NCBI GenBank assembly: GCA_963703665.1
Contig: CAVPFB010000005.1
Span: 1-64,000 of the forward strand
Direction: 5' to 3'
Source: AP-15 sp963703665
GTDB lineage: Bacteria; Pseudomonadota; Alphaproteobacteria; ATCC43930; CGMCC-115725
Length of the DNA: 64,000 nucleotides
The notes below the pieces were generated by a model that had not been told where the DNA came from, did not search any database, and worked only from the letters and a program-made list of their open reading frames with translations. How positions within the stretch are numbered: the first letter of the stretch is position 1; each line of letters begins with the position of its first letter. Below are positions 41,496-51,923 of this stretch, in pieces. Both the position numbers and the translations under genes were made by a program.

Positions 41496-43145
41496 CCCTG
41501 CGCCGGCAGCCGAATGCAAAAACGCGCGCCGGCGACGGCGCCATCGGCGTTCTTGCGGTTCTCGGCCCAGATCATCCCGCGATGCGCTTCGACGATCTGC
41601 TTGGAGATCGACAGGCCGAGGCCGGAATGGGTGCCGAATTTTTCGCCGACCGGGCGCTCGGTGTAGAAGCGGTCGAAGATCGCGGTCAGTTTTTCGTCCG
41701 GAACGCCGGGGCCGCAATCCTCGACGGTGACCAGCACCGCACGACCGGCGGCCCTCGCAGTCAGGCGGATCTCGCCACGCAGCGGGCTGAACGACTCGGC
41801 GTTGGCGATGACGTTGAGAAAGACCTGCGACAGTCGGGTTTCGATCCCTGGCACGATCAGCGGTCGTCCGCGCTCGAGCAGATCGAGCACCAGGCGGGGG
41901 CGGTTTTCCGCCTGGGTCGCCGCGTGCACGTCGGTCAAGGCGTGGAGCATGGCGGCGATATCGACCGGTGCCAGCTCGAGGCGGCTCAATTCGGCGTCGA
42001 GGCGCGAGGCGTCGGAAATGTCGGTGATCAGCCGGTCGAGTCGCTCGACATCGTCGAGGATGATCGCCATCAGCCGCCGCTGGTTCGCCGGGTCCTCGAT
42101 CCGCACGGCGGTCTCAACCGCGCTCTTCAACGAGCTCAGCGGGTTCTTGATTTCGTGGGCGACATCGGCGGCGAAGCGCTCGATGGCGCTCATCCGCTGC
42201 CACAGCGCGTCGGTCATCTCGCGCAGCGAGCCGGAGAGATCGCCGATTTCGTCGCCACGCCGGGTGAAATCGGGAATCTCGACCCGGGCGCGGCGCCCAC
42301 GGCCACGCTCGGCCGCCGCGGCGAGCCGGCGGATCGGCCGCGCGATCGTGCCCGCGAGATACAGCGACAGCAGCACCGTGACCAGCAGCGCCACGCCGAA
42401 GATGCGCAGCAGCTCGAGCCGCACGGTGCGCAGCTCTTGCTCGATTTCGCGGCTGCCGCTCGACAGCATCAGCGCGCCCAGCACCTCCTTGTAGCGCTGC
42501 ACCGGGATGGCGACGCTCAACACCAGGCCGCCGGCTGCCGGATCGCTGCGGATCGCCTCGCCGATGTCGCCGCGCAACGCCCGCTCGACCTCGGCATAAT
42601 CAGCGGCCCGCGGGGTCAGGCTTTCATGATAAAAGGGGTAGCGCCTGCGATGCGGCAGCGTGTCGACGACCCAGTCATAGATTTTATCGGCAAAGCCGAG
42701 GATCGGACTTCCGCCGCCGGGCGGCGGCAATTCGAGCACCTGGATGGCATCGCCCGGCCCGCGCAGAATACGGCTGTCGGCGATCAGCTGCCCCTTGACG
42801 TCGAACAGCCGCGCCCGCGTCTTGGTCGGCTGGACCAGGCGGCGCATCATCTGACGGGCGAGATCGGGAAGCAGGACCTCGCCCTCGTCGGCCGAATCGA
42901 GGACCGCACCCTCGCCCAGCGCCGCGGCGAAGATCTCGCCCTGCATCTTCAGGGATTCGATCTGCTGCCCGACCAGGCTGGTCTGATACTTTCCCAAGAT
43001 AGAGGAACCCGCCGGCCAACAGCGCCAGCGCCAACACGTTGACGGCGAGGATGCGCAGCGTAAGCGGCGAGAACGGCCAGCGCCGCCCGCCGCCGCGCGA
43101 CCGCCGGCGAGTGCGTACGCCGCGTGTCGAGCGAGGGTGCGGCAT
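41492..43145 (-). CDS. chvG: Sensor histidine kinase ChvG, one frameshift
   Basis: A membrane sensor kinase of the acid/envelope-responsive ChvGI system. A first transmembrane helix (LRILAVNVLALALLAGGFLY) and a periplasmic domain lead to a second helix (LLRIFGVALLVTVLLSLYLA). HAMP follows, then the H-box FAADVAHEIKNPLSSLKSAV and the ATPase motifs QVFLNVIANAESFSP, EDCGPGVPDEKLTAIFDRFY and GLGLSISKQIVEAHRG. The first about 50 residues (from MPHPRSTRGVRT, ATG 43145) lie in a different frame from the rest; the indel is near 42995. It is transcribed after chvI (68 bp gap) and overlaps hprK. Confidence 0.92.
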
Positions 43146-43213
43146 GTTGACCCGGATCGGCGACAGCGTCTGCCGCCGTCGCGGGCAGCGGCGAGGCCGG
43201 CGTTTCGGCCGTC

Positions 43214-43912
43214 TCAGCGGTCGCGGTATCGGTAGCCGACGCCATAGAGGGTTTCGATCTGGGCGAAATCGCCATCGACCGCTTTGAACTTCTTGCGCAA
43301 CCGCTTGATGTGGCTGTCGATGGTCCGGTCGTCGACATAAATGTGCTCGCCATAGGCGGCGTCCATCAGCTGATCGCGATTCTTGACGTGGCCGGGGCGG
43401 TGAGCCAGCGATTTCAGGATCAGGAATTCGGTCACGGTCAGCTCGACCGGCTCGGCGCTCCAGGTGCACAGATGCCGCGCCGGGTCGAGCGTCAGCCGGC
43501 CGCGCACGATCACCGGCTCGCCCTGCGGGTCGTCGCGCTCGCGCGCCAATTCGCCGCGCCGGATCAATGCCCGGATGCGCTCGATCAACAGTCGTTGCGA
43601 AAACGGCTTTTTGATGTAGTCGTCAGCCCCCATGCGCAGGCCCAACAGCTCGTCGACCTCGTCGTCCTTCGAGGTCAGGAAGATCACCGGGATGTGGCTC
43701 TGCCGCCGTAGCTGCTCCAACAGCTCCATGCCGTCCATGCGCGGCATCTTGATGTCGAGCACGGCCAGGTCCACCGGCTGAGCGCTCATCCCCCTCAGCG
43801 CCTCGGCCCCGTCGGCATAGCAGCGCACGGCAAAGCCCTCGGCCTCGAGCGCGATCGACACCGAGGTCAGGATGTTGCGGTCGTCATCGACAAGAGCAAT
43901 AGTGTTTGCCAC
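43214..43912 (-). CDS. chvI: Response regulator ChvI
   Basis: A 232-residue OmpR-family regulator. The receiver has ALVDDDRNILTSVSIALEAE, the phospho-acceptor Asp in LAVLDIKMPRMDGMELLEQL, and the switch Lys in YIKKPFSQRLLIERI. The winged-helix output domain has VTEFLILKSLAHRPGHVKNR and TIDSHIKRLRKKFKAVDGDF. GTG 43912 is chosen because the fold begins there and a G-rich ribosome site (GGGGGG) lies about 8 bp upstream. ChvI regulates pckA in relatives, and pckA lies just across the divergent region. Confidence 0.95.
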   Translation of the reverse strand: MANTIALVDDDRNILTSVSIALEAEGFAVRCYADGAEALRGMSAQPVDLAVLDIKMPRMDGMELLEQLRRQSHIPVIFLTSKDDEVDELLGLRMGADDYIKKPFSQRLLIERIRALIRRGELARERDDPQGEPVIVRGRLTLDPARHLCTWSAEPVELTVTEFLILKSLAHRPGHVKNRDQLMDAAYGEHIYVDDRTIDSHIKRLRKKFKAVDGDFAQIETLYGVGYRYRDR

Positions 43913-44112
43913 GTTGATGCACCCCCCGTTAGTCTTGCAGCAAGGCGGAACGCCGGTAGAGCGGTTGCTGTCGCGACTAAATATGGCCATTTGCCGGCGA
44001 AGACAAACCCGTACGGCCGGTTTTTGTACATGACATCAGGCTTGGGCTGCGCCATATCGGAGCATCGCTGCGGGAATTTGTCGGTGTGTTGCCGTTGCGC
44101 GCTTTTTGCGGG

Positions 44113-44842
44113 ATGAGCGAACGGGAGCCGAGCGACAATCCTGCCGGCTTTGCCCGGCGGCTGTTGCGCGGCTGCGGCCGGGCGGCGCTCGCCACTAGCC
44201 TGCACGGCGCCCCCTATGCCTCGCTGGCGCTGGTCGCCGCCGATCTCGACGCCAGCCCGCTCTTGCTGCTGTCCGACCTCGCCCAGCACAGCCGGAACAT
44301 CGCTTTCGACCCGCGCGTGTCGCTGCTGCTCGACGCCACCGACGGCCGCCCCGAGCCGCTCGCCGGGCCGCGGCTGACGGTGCTCGGCCGGGCCGACGCG
44401 AATGTCGACCCGCGTCTCCTGGCACGTTTTGCCGCACGCCACCCGTCGAGCGCGCTCTATGCCGGGTTTGCCGATTTTCGGCTCTATCGGGTCGCGGTCG
44501 AGCGCGGACACCTGGTCGCCGGCTTCGGCCGGATCGAGTGGGTCGACGGCCGGGACTTATTGTCGGCAAGCGAGGCCGACGCCTTTGCCGCGGCCGGGCC
44601 GGAGATCCTGCGGCAGATCGACAACGGCCGCGACGGAACCGCGGACGTGTTGGCGCAAACCATGCTTGGCCATTCCGGCGGCGGATGGCGCATCACCGGG
44701 ATCGATCCCGACGGCGCCGATCTGCGCCGCGAGAACAAAACCGCCCGCCTCGATTTTGCCGAAGCCGGTCGCGACCCCCGAGGCGGCGCGCGCCGCGCTG
44801 GGCCGCCTCGCGGACGAGGCACTGGCCGGGCGCGCGCGATAG
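44113..44842 (+). CDS. HugZ/pyridoxamine-phosphate-oxidase-like flavin-fold protein, one frameshift
   Basis: A split-barrel protein of about 242 residues, starting MSEREPSDNPAGFARRLLRG. It contains RAALATSLHGAPYASLALVA, LLLSDLAQHSRNIAFDPRVS and, at the C-terminus, a DUF2470-like domain (GFGRIEWVDGRDLL to GIDPDGADLRR). HugZ proteins bind or degrade haem; others in this family have unknown substrates. An indel near 44767 moves the end to the frame ATPEAARAALGRLADEALAG with stop at 44842. The 200 bp between chvI and this gene is a divergent promoter region with no gene. Confidence 0.75.
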
Positions 44843-44961
44843 GCGAACTTTGACACGGTCGGCCGTCCGTGGTACGCGCCCGCTCAAGCCGGTCCGCGGA
44901 CGCACGCGGCCCGCAGGGCTGGCTATAAGAGGAGGAAGCGTCGAATGAAAAAGGCGATCCG

Positions 44962-46564
44962 ATGACCGGGGCGAAGAGCCGTTTCGGCCTCGACCGGCAG
45001 GGCATGCATCATCTCGGCACCGTGCATTGGAACGCGCCGATGCCGGTTCTGTACGAGCACGCGGTCCGCCGGGGCGAGGGGACGGTCGTCGCCGGCGGCA
45101 GCTTTTCGGTCAACACCGGCGCCTTCACCGGGCGCACCCCGCGCGACAAGTACATCGTCGAGGAGCCCGGCACCAAGGACACGGTCTGGTGGGGCAAGAT
45201 CAACCAGCGGATCGCGCCCTGCGTGCTTCGACGGCCTGCATCAGCGCATGCTGGCCTATCTGCAAGGCCGCGAGCTGTTCGTGCAGGATCTCTATGCCGG
45301 CGCCGATCCGGCCTACCGCCTGCCGGTGCGGGTGGTCACCGACAGCGCCTGGCACAGCCTGTTTTCGCGCAACATGTTCATTCGCCCGCCGGCCGACGAG
45401 CTCACCGGGTTCGAGCCCGCCTTCACGATCGTGCACGCCCCCAATTTCCGTGCGATCCCGGATGTCGACGGGATCAATTCCGAGGTCTTCATCTTTGTCA
45501 ATTTCGCGCGCGGGCTGGTGCTGATCGGCGGCACCCGATATGCCGGCGAGATCAAGAAATCGGTGTTCGGTTATCTCAATTTCGTATTGCCGGCGCAAGG
45601 AGTGCTGCCGATGCACGCCTCGGCCAATGTCGGCCCCAAAGGCGACGCCGCGATCTTTTTCGGGTTGTCGGGCACCGGCAAGACGACCTTGTCGGCCGAC
45701 GGCTCGCGCACCCTGATCGGCGACGACGAGCACGGCTGGAGCGACAACGGCGTTTTCAATTTCGAAGGCGGCTGCTACGCCAAGGTGATCAACCTGTCGC
45801 CGACCGCAGAGCCCGAGATCTACGCGACGATCGGCCGCTTCGGCACGGTGCTCGAAAACGTCGTGCTCGACCCGGCGACGCGGGTTCCCGATGTCGACGA
45901 TGCGAGCCTGACCGAGAACACGCGCGCCTGCTACCCGATCGATTTCATCCCGAATGCCGACCCGAAGGGTCTCGGGCCGCATCCGACCAATGTCGTGATG
46001 CTGACCGCCGACGCGTTCGGGGTGATGCCGCCGATCGCCAAGCTGACCGCCGAGCAGGCGATGTACCATTTCCTCTCCGGCTACACCGCACGGGTCGCCG
46101 GCACCGAGAAGGGGCTCGGCAACGCCCCCGAGGCAACGTTCTCGACCTGCTTCGGGGCACCTTTCATGCCGCGCCACCCAGCGATTTACGCCGAGCTTTT
46201 GGGCGAGCGGATCAGGCGGCACGGCTCGCAGTGCTGGCTCGTCAACACCGGCTGGTCGGGCGGCACCTACGGGGTCGGCCGGCGCATGCCGATCGCCCAT
46301 ACGCGGGCCCTGCTGCGCGCCGCCCTCGATGGCAGGCTCGCCGATGCACCGCTGCGCCGCGAACCGCATTTCGGCCTGCTGGTGCCCGAAAGCTGCCCCG
46401 AGGTCCCGAACGAGGTGCTCGATCCGCGCCGCACCTGGTCCGACAAGGCCGGCTATGACGACACCGCGCGCGAGCTGACCCGCCGCTTCGAAGCGAACTT
46501 CAACGAGTTCGAGCCCTTCGTCGGCGACGAGGTCAAGGAAGTCGCGATCCGCCCGCCGGCCTGA
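44962..46564 (+). CDS. pckA: ATP-dependent phosphoenolpyruvate carboxykinase, one frameshift
   Basis: PckA makes PEP from oxaloacetate, the committed step of gluconeogenesis. The text GGSFSVNTGAFTGRTPRDKY is at the N-terminus. The kinase segments are GVLPMHASANVG, FFGLSGTGKTTLSADGSRTL (P-loop), IGDDEHGWSDNGVFNFEGGC and SGYTARVAGTEKG. One indel near 45222 separates the first 86 residues from the rest. Total length of about 533 matches the family, so the gene is almost certainly functional. Position next to chvI fits its known control by ChvGI. Confidence 0.95.
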
Positions 46565-46591
46565 TCAGGCTCGGCCGGGCGGGAGTGGGGC

Positions 46592-47155
46592 ATGCTGACG
46601 ATCGCCGAGGCGCAGAGGCGGACCGAAGAGTTTCTGACCGGGCAAATGCTCGAGGCGCTGGGTGCCGTCGAGTATGCGCTGCCGAGCTTTGACGAGGCGC
46701 CGCGCGTGCTCGATCTCGCCGAGGCGGCGCGCGCCCATGTTGAGATCCGCCATGTCCGCGGCGCTTCCGACGCGTCCTATCTGGTCCAGGCCTACGATGA
46801 CGAGCTGCTGATGCAGCTGCAGCTCAACGTGCACCGGCTCGTCGTGGTCTATCGCGTGCCGGCGCTCGATGCGCTCGATGCCGCCACCCTGGCGGTGCGG
46901 CTCGAACGCTGGCGCATCGGCGCCGAGCATGCCGGCTGGAAGTTCGGCTGGCGCGATGCGCCGATTGCCGGCGACGGCGTCCGGCGTTATGTCGAGACTT
47001 ATTGCTATGCCCTGGCCGCTGCCGATTTTCTCGAAAACGAGCCGCAACAGCTCTATTGGCGCACCGACATCGTGCAGATGACCCGGTACTACATGATCGA
47101 GGCGGCCCGCAGCGGCGTGCGCCTGTCGCCGCGCCGTGCCGGGTTCCCGGTGTAG
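46592..47155 (+). CDS. Hypothetical protein, 187 residues
   Basis: It starts MLTIAEAQRRTEEFLTGQML and contains LVQAYDDELLMQLQLNVHRL, VRLERWRIGAEHAGWKFGWR and LYWRTDIVQMTRYYMIEAAR. It is acidic and helical, with no membrane segment, signal peptide or catalytic motif I recognise. It lies 27 bp after pckA on the same strand, so it may be co-transcribed. No function is proposed. Confidence 0.65.
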   Translation: MLTIAEAQRRTEEFLTGQMLEALGAVEYALPSFDEAPRVLDLAEAARAHVEIRHVRGASDASYLVQAYDDELLMQLQLNVHRLVVVYRVPALDALDAATLAVRLERWRIGAEHAGWKFGWRDAPIAGDGVRRYVETYCYALAAADFLENEPQQLYWRTDIVQMTRYYMIEAARSGVRLSPRRAGFPV

Positions 47156-47316
47156 GAGCCCCTCGCCTCCTTCGCGTCGCATGGCCGCCCAAGGGCAGCT
47201 ATGGGCTGCCTTGCTCAAACCAGGCGCAACGTCGTATATCCCCGATATAACTCGGCGATTGCCGGTTGACTCTCCTGTTCGCGGCATCGGCGCGAGGACG
47301 GAAAAGGGAGGAAAAC

Positions 47317-47787
47317 ATGGCACAATCGATATCGCTGCAATCTTCAGCGTCCGCGACACGGCTGCTTTTCGGCTTTATCGCCGGTTTCATCGCGACCTTG
47401 GTATTTCACCAGATCGGGCTGCTGCTGCTGCATTTCGCGGGTATGACGCCGGGCATGCCCTATAACATGCACAGGGTTCCGCCGTTCGGCGTGCCCCAGT
47501 TCATCTCGCTCGCTTTCTGGGGCGGCGTGTGGGGCATCGTCTTTGTGCTGTTCGAGCGTGTAATCGCCCGCAGCCCCGGCGGCTACTGGGTCGGCGCGAT
47601 CATCTTCGGCGCGATCTTTCCGACCGCCGTCTCCTGGTTCGTCGTCGCACCGCTCAAGGGCCTGCCCGTCGGCTATGGCTTCCACTTTCCCGGCCCGCTG
47701 GTCGGACTGATCGTCAACGGGCTGTGGGGGCTCGGAACGGCGCTGTTGCTCTGCCTGACGCCGCGGCCGGTCAGGCGCGCCTGGTAG
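47317..47787 (+). CDS. Hypothetical four-helix membrane protein
   Basis: A 156-residue protein with about four hydrophobic segments: LLFGFIAGFIATLVFHQIGL, FISLAFWGGVWGIVFVLFER, WVGAIIFGAIFPTAVSWFVV and LVGLIVNGLWGLGTALLLCL. The ribosome site GGGAGGA lies about 6 bp before ATG 47317. It ends one base before the convergent tartrate dehydrogenase stop. No named family is recognised. Confidence 0.7.
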   Translation: MAQSISLQSSASATRLLFGFIAGFIATLVFHQIGLLLLHFAGMTPGMPYNMHRVPPFGVPQFISLAFWGGVWGIVFVLFERVIARSPGGYWVGAIIFGAIFPTAVSWFVVAPLKGLPVGYGFHFPGPLVGLIVNGLWGLGTALLLCLTPRPVRRAW

Positions 47788-48849
47788 TCAGCGGATCGCG
47801 GCGGCGATCGCGGCGCCGAGGTCCTTGGTGCCGGCATTGCCGCCGAGATCGGGGGTGCGGGCGCCGCCCTCGGCCAGCACCTCGGCGATCGCCCGCTCGA
47901 CCGCGGCCGCCGCGGCATCCTCGCCGAAATGCGCCAGCATCATCGCCCCCGACCAGATCTGACCGATCGGGTTGGCGATGCCGCGGCCGGCGATGTCGGG
48001 CGCCGAACCGTGCACCGGCTCGAACATCGAAGGATATTCGCGCTCGGGGTTGATGTTGCCCGAGGGGGCGATGCCGATCGAGCCGACCACCGCAGGCCCC
48101 AGATCCGACAGAATATCGCCGAAGAGGTTCGAGCCAACGACGACATCGAACCAGTCGGGATGGCGCACGAAATGCGCGGTCAGGATGTCGATGTGGTACT
48201 GGTCGGTCTTGATCGCGGGATAGTCGCGGGCGATGGCGGCAAAGCGCTCGTCCCAGAACGGCATGGTGTGGATGATGCCGTTCGATTTGGTGGCCGAGGT
48301 CACGTGCTGCTTGCGGGTGCTGGCGAGGTCGAAGGCATAGCGCATGATCCGGTCGCAACCGCGACGGGTGAACACCGCCTGCTGCATCGCCATCTCATGC
48401 TCGCTGTCGGCATAGAGCCGGCCGCCGATCTCCGAATATTCGCCCTCGTTGTTCTCGCGCACGACATAGAAATCGATGTCGCCCGGCGCCCGGTCGCGCA
48501 ACGGCGACTGCACCCCGGCCAAGAGCCGCACCGGACGCAGATTGACGTATTGATGAAAGCCGCGCCGCAGCGGGATCAAAAGGCCCCACAACGAGACATG
48601 GTCGGGCACGCCCGGCTGGCCGACCGCGCCGAGATAGACGGCGTCGTAGAGCCGCAGCCGCTCGAGCCCGTCCTCGGGCATCATCCGCCCGGTCTTGGCA
48701 TAGCGCTCGCAGCTCCAATCGAACTCGCTCCAGCTCAGATCAAAGCCATAGGCCCGCGCCGCCTGCTCCATCGCGGCGATCCCTTCGGGCATGACCTCGT
48801 GCCCGATGCCGTCGCCGGCGATCACCGCCACCCGATAACTGTTTGCCAT
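47788..48849 (-). CDS. Tartrate dehydrogenase / beta-decarboxylating dehydrogenase
   Basis: A 353-residue NAD-dependent decarboxylating dehydrogenase of the isopropylmalate/isocitrate family. It starts MANSYRVAVIAGDGIGHEVM and carries substrate-loop text FHQYVNLRPVRLLAGVQSPL, ENNEGEYSEIGGRLY and the metal-binding SNLFGDILSDLGPAVVGSIG. NINPEREYPSMFEPVHGSAP is typical of tartrate dehydrogenase rather than LeuB. It is the last gene of a likely three-gene minus-strand unit with the NTF2-fold and PhzF genes. Confidence 0.88.
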   Translation of the reverse strand: MANSYRVAVIAGDGIGHEVMPEGIAAMEQAARAYGFDLSWSEFDWSCERYAKTGRMMPEDGLERLRLYDAVYLGAVGQPGVPDHVSLWGLLIPLRRGFHQYVNLRPVRLLAGVQSPLRDRAPGDIDFYVVRENNEGEYSEIGGRLYADSEHEMAMQQAVFTRRGCDRIMRYAFDLASTRKQHVTSATKSNGIIHTMPFWDERFAAIARDYPAIKTDQYHIDILTAHFVRHPDWFDVVVGSNLFGDILSDLGPAVVGSIGIAPSGNINPEREYPSMFEPVHGSAPDIAGRGIANPIGQIWSGAMMLAHFGEDAAAAAVERAIAEVLAEGGARTPDLGGNAGTKDLGAAIAAAIR

Positions 48850-48880
48850 GCAATCCCCCTCCGTCGGGTCGGCCAATTTT

Positions 48881-49312
48881 CTACTTGTTGGTGTTCCAGA
48901 TATCGGTCGCGATCAGCCAATGGCCGCCGACCCGGCGCCAGACGACCGTGTATTTGCCGACGATCTGCTGCGGCGGCTGGGTTTTGGTTTCGAGCTTGAC
49001 AGTGCCGATCTCGCGAGCCGCACGAGGGCCGAGCGGCAGGACGTCCATGGTCACGAGCCTGGCATCGCCGAGTTGCTTCACCGCCCCCTGCCAAAAGGCT
49101 TCGATCGCCTTGCGGCCCTCGACCATATCGCCGCCCGGCGGAAGCACATAAGCGTCGTCGGCATACATCGCCGCAATCGTGGCCGCGTCGCCCTTGTTGA
49201 AGGCGACCGTCCATTTGTCGTTGAGTTGTTGGATCGTGGACTTGGTTTGGGCCAGCGCCGGCCCGGCGAACAGCACACCCAGGCACAAGGCCAGCACCGC
49301 GACCCGCCGCAT
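48881..49312 (-). CDS. Secreted SnoaL/DUF4440-like protein
   Basis: A 143-residue protein with a clear Sec signal peptide (MRRVAVLALCLGVLFAGPALAQ, cut after ALA). An NTF2-fold domain follows: LNDKWTVAFNKGDAATIAAM, YADDAYVLPPGGDMVEGRKA, YTVVWRRVGGHWLIATDIWN. It is probably periplasmic. The ligand is unknown. ATG 49312 is chosen because the signal peptide begins there. Confidence 0.78.
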   Translation of the reverse strand: MRRVAVLALCLGVLFAGPALAQTKSTIQQLNDKWTVAFNKGDAATIAAMYADDAYVLPPGGDMVEGRKAIEAFWQGAVKQLGDARLVTMDVLPLGPRAAREIGTVKLETKTQPPQQIVGKYTVVWRRVGGHWLIATDIWNTNK

Positions 49313-49369
49313 GACAATCCTCCCGCGCTTCCCCGCGATCTTCCCGCGCTTTGCCGCCGCGGGCAATCG

Positions 49370-50155
49370 TCAGATTTCAATGGCGCCGGCGAGGTAAAGG
49401 ACGGCGCGGCCGGCGATCGTGACCCGGTCGCCGTCGAGCGTGCAGTGGAGGCTGCCGCCGCGGCGCGACAGCTGGCGCGCCACAAGCCGGGTCTTGCCGA
49501 GCCGCCCGGCCCAATACGGGATCAGGGTGCAATGCGCCGAGCCGGTCACCGGGTCTTCGTCGACCCCCTGGGCGGGTGCAAAAAAGCGCGAGACGAAATC
49601 GATTTCGCCTTTTCCCGGCGCGGTGACGATCACGGCAAAGCGATCGAGCCTCGCCAGTCCCGAGAAATCCGGGGCGAGCGCCGCCACGTCCTCGGGATCG
49701 TCATAGACGGCGAGATAGTCGCGGGCTGCGAACACCACGGCCGGCTGACGTCCGAGCGCGGCGACGAGGTCGGCCGGCGCAAGGCAGGGCCTGGGCGGCC
49801 ATGCCGGGAAATCGAGCGCCAGCAGATCGCCCTCGCGGGTGACGGCGAGATCGCCCGCCTTTTCGGTACGGAAGACGACGCGCTGCCGCTCGGGCATCAG
49901 CACATTAAAAATCACATAGGCCGACGCGAGCGTCGCATGGCCGCACAGCTCGACCTCGGTCGTCGGGGTGAACCAGCGCAGACGCCAGCCTTCCCCCTCG
50001 GTTACTAAGAACGCGGTCTCCGACAGGTTGTTCTCGGCCGCGATCGCCTGCATCAGCGGGTCGGGAAGCCAGCGGTCGAGCGGGCACACCGCTGCCGGGT
50101 TGCCGGTGAACGGACCGTCGGCAAAGGCATCGACCTGATACAGCGGAACACGCAT
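49370..50155 (-). CDS. PhzF family isomerase-like protein
   Basis: A 261-residue diaminopimelate-epimerase-fold protein. It has YQVDAFADGPFTGNPAAVCP, the conserved Glu in AAENNLSETAFLV, GHATLASAYVIF and DPVTGSAHCTLIPYWAGRLG. PhzF itself acts in phenazine synthesis; no other phenazine gene is present, and most bacterial homologues have unknown substrates. Confidence 0.88.
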   Translation of the reverse strand: MRVPLYQVDAFADGPFTGNPAAVCPLDRWLPDPLMQAIAAENNLSETAFLVTEGEGWRLRWFTPTTEVELCGHATLASAYVIFNVLMPERQRVVFRTEKAGDLAVTREGDLLALDFPAWPPRPCLAPADLVAALGRQPAVVFAARDYLAVYDDPEDVAALAPDFSGLARLDRFAVIVTAPGKGEIDFVSRFFAPAQGVDEDPVTGSAHCTLIPYWAGRLGKTRLVARQLSRRGGSLHCTLDGDRVTIAGRAVLYLAGAIEI

Positions 50156-50342
50156 GGGCAGAGCGTGTAACGCACCCGCCCGATTCGATCAAGATCGTCG
50201 GTTGCAGGCCGCGAAGGACAATTTGCACAGCCGCAGGGGGCTGATCCGGCCGAGCGCCACCGGCGTCACCGAGCTCCAACCAAGGCGCGAAACGGCGCAA
50301 CTAAGGCGCTCGCATGGCAAATGACGATCGTCCGCCATGTTC

Positions 50343-50371
50343 TTGACGCGTCTGCGCCACAGAGCTAACCT
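50343..50371 (+). promoter_or_regulatory. Candidate promoter for the NHL/HupE genes
   Basis: TTGACG (50343-50348) and TAACCT (50366-50371) are separated by 17 bp, within a 350-bp divergent region between phzF and the NHL gene that otherwise holds no gene. The start would lie about 130 bp before the ATG. Confidence 0.4.
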
Positions 50372-50507
50372 TAATGACCGCATTTACCGTGTCCAAATCG
50401 GACCCTCGGAAACCCGATTGGACCGGTCTAGGGGCGGTCCCGGCACAATTGCGTGCCCGAGCTTACCAATAAATTTCGACCAATCGAGGTCGACGGAGGA
50501 AGAGCTC

Positions 50508-51923
50508 ATGAAGATCAGGCAATATCTGACAATCGGCGCGTCCGTAGCCGGAACGCTGGCTGCCGTCATGCTGGCGACCGGTGTTTGGGAACCGCTGGCC
50601 TCGGCGGCGAAGAGCGCGCAAGGCCCAACTTTTGCCGTCGATCCCTCCTGGCCCAAACCGTTGCCTGCGCCAGTTGGCAGCGACGGCGTGGCGCACCGGT
50701 GGGTCACCGGCGAAATCGCCGGCAGCTGCACGGACAAATATGACGATGTCTACACCTTCAACCGCGGCTGGGAGGTCGGCGCCACTCCGGCAGGCGGAGT
50801 TTTGCAGGGCAATGAATTGGGCGCCATTGACGGCCAGGACGCGACCGCCTCGGCGATCCCCTCGCCTCCGGTGGTCGCCTACAACAGCGACGGCGACACC
50901 GTGGCCGGTTGGGGAAACCCCAGCTTGATCTCCAGCAACGCGCTAGGCGACGAGGGATGGGCCGCCTATATGCCGCAGGGCGCGCATGGCTGCTTTGTCG
51001 ACTACCAGGGCAATATCTGGGTTGGCGGCAATGGCGACGGGATCGTGCAGGAATACAACCCGCAAGCGGCCAACAAGGCCGGCGCCAACGCCACCTATGT
51101 GATGCAGATCGGCACCAAGGCGATGTGTGACGGCACGCCGACCAGCAGCAACCCCTTCAGCTCATGCGGCGAGGGCAATTCGTTAAATTCGAGCCATACC
51201 CTGCTGAACGAGCCGGCCGATATCGCGGTCGACCCGGATGTGGGCCCGGTCAGCCATATGCGGGGCGACATTTACATCGCCGACGGCTATGGCAATCACC
51301 GCGTCGTCGTGTTCAACGCCGCGGGGGTCTATGTCGGCCAATGGGGCACCGCCTGCTCGACCGACAGCGAAAGCTGCGCGCCGGGCACCTTTGGAGCGAC
51401 CGGCGGCGGCCACCCGCATTGCGTCGTGCTCGGCAATGACGGTCTTGTCTATGTCTGCGACCGCCCGAATGACCGCATCCAGGTCTTTAAGAAGACTTGC
51501 GCAGTCCCGTCGGTGAATGGCTCGCAGCCGGTGTGCCCGCCGGTTCGGATCATCAACATCAACGGGTTCAACACCGCGACCGCCGCCGACCGCAAGGCGA
51601 TCCTGCTCGCCGGTACACGGGCCTGCGACATGGATTTCTGGCCGAACATCGACTACCTCGCCAGCAAGAGCCCGACCAGCCAAAAGGATATCGTCGATGT
51701 CGATCTGGGCAATGACAATACCTGGCTGATCAACAAGGCGAGCGGGTTGGTCTTGGGCGCGCTCGGCACCTGCGGCATCGCGCCATGCCCCGGGCACAGC
51801 GCCGGCGAGTTTGCGTTTGGCCATACCACCACCGTCGACTCGAAAGGTAATATCTACGTCGCCGAAACCATAACCGGACGCCGCATCCAAAAGTTCGTGC
51901 AGATGAACGGCCAACAGTATTAA
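50508..51923 (+). CDS. Secreted NHL-repeat beta-propeller protein
   Basis: A 471-residue exported protein. An N-terminal hydrophobic signal (YLTIGASVAGTLAAVMLATG) precedes a propeller with NHL-type blades: HGCFVDYQGNIWVGGNGDGI, DIYIADGYGNHRVVVFNAAG, HCVVLGNDGLVYVCDRPNDR and GNIYVAETITGRRIQKFVQM. Paired cysteines occur (GTACSTDSESC, CGIAPCPG), fitting a periplasmic or extracellular location. GGAGGA lies about 9 bp upstream of ATG 50508. It precedes the HupE/UreJ-like gene and is probably transcribed with it. Confidence 0.8.
   Translation: MKIRQYLTIGASVAGTLAAVMLATGVWEPLASAAKSAQGPTFAVDPSWPKPLPAPVGSDGVAHRWVTGEIAGSCTDKYDDVYTFNRGWEVGATPAGGVLQGNELGAIDGQDATASAIPSPPVVAYNSDGDTVAGWGNPSLISSNALGDEGWAAYMPQGAHGCFVDYQGNIWVGGNGDGIVQEYNPQAANKAGANATYVMQIGTKAMCDGTPTSSNPFSSCGEGNSLNSSHTLLNEPADIAVDPDVGPVSHMRGDIYIADGYGNHRVVVFNAAGVYVGQWGTACSTDSESCAPGTFGATGGGHPHCVVLGNDGLVYVCDRPNDRIQVFKKTCAVPSVNGSQPVCPPVRIININGFNTATAADRKAILLAGTRACDMDFWPNIDYLASKSPTSQKDIVDVDLGNDNTWLINKASGLVLGALGTCGIAPCPGHSAGEFAFGHTTTVDSKGNIYVAETITGRRIQKFVQMNGQQY

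Noticed and set aside
48881..50155. Phenazine biosynthesis cluster based on PhzF
   Set aside because: Only a PhzF-family protein is present; no phzA, B, D, E or G homologue occurs nearby.
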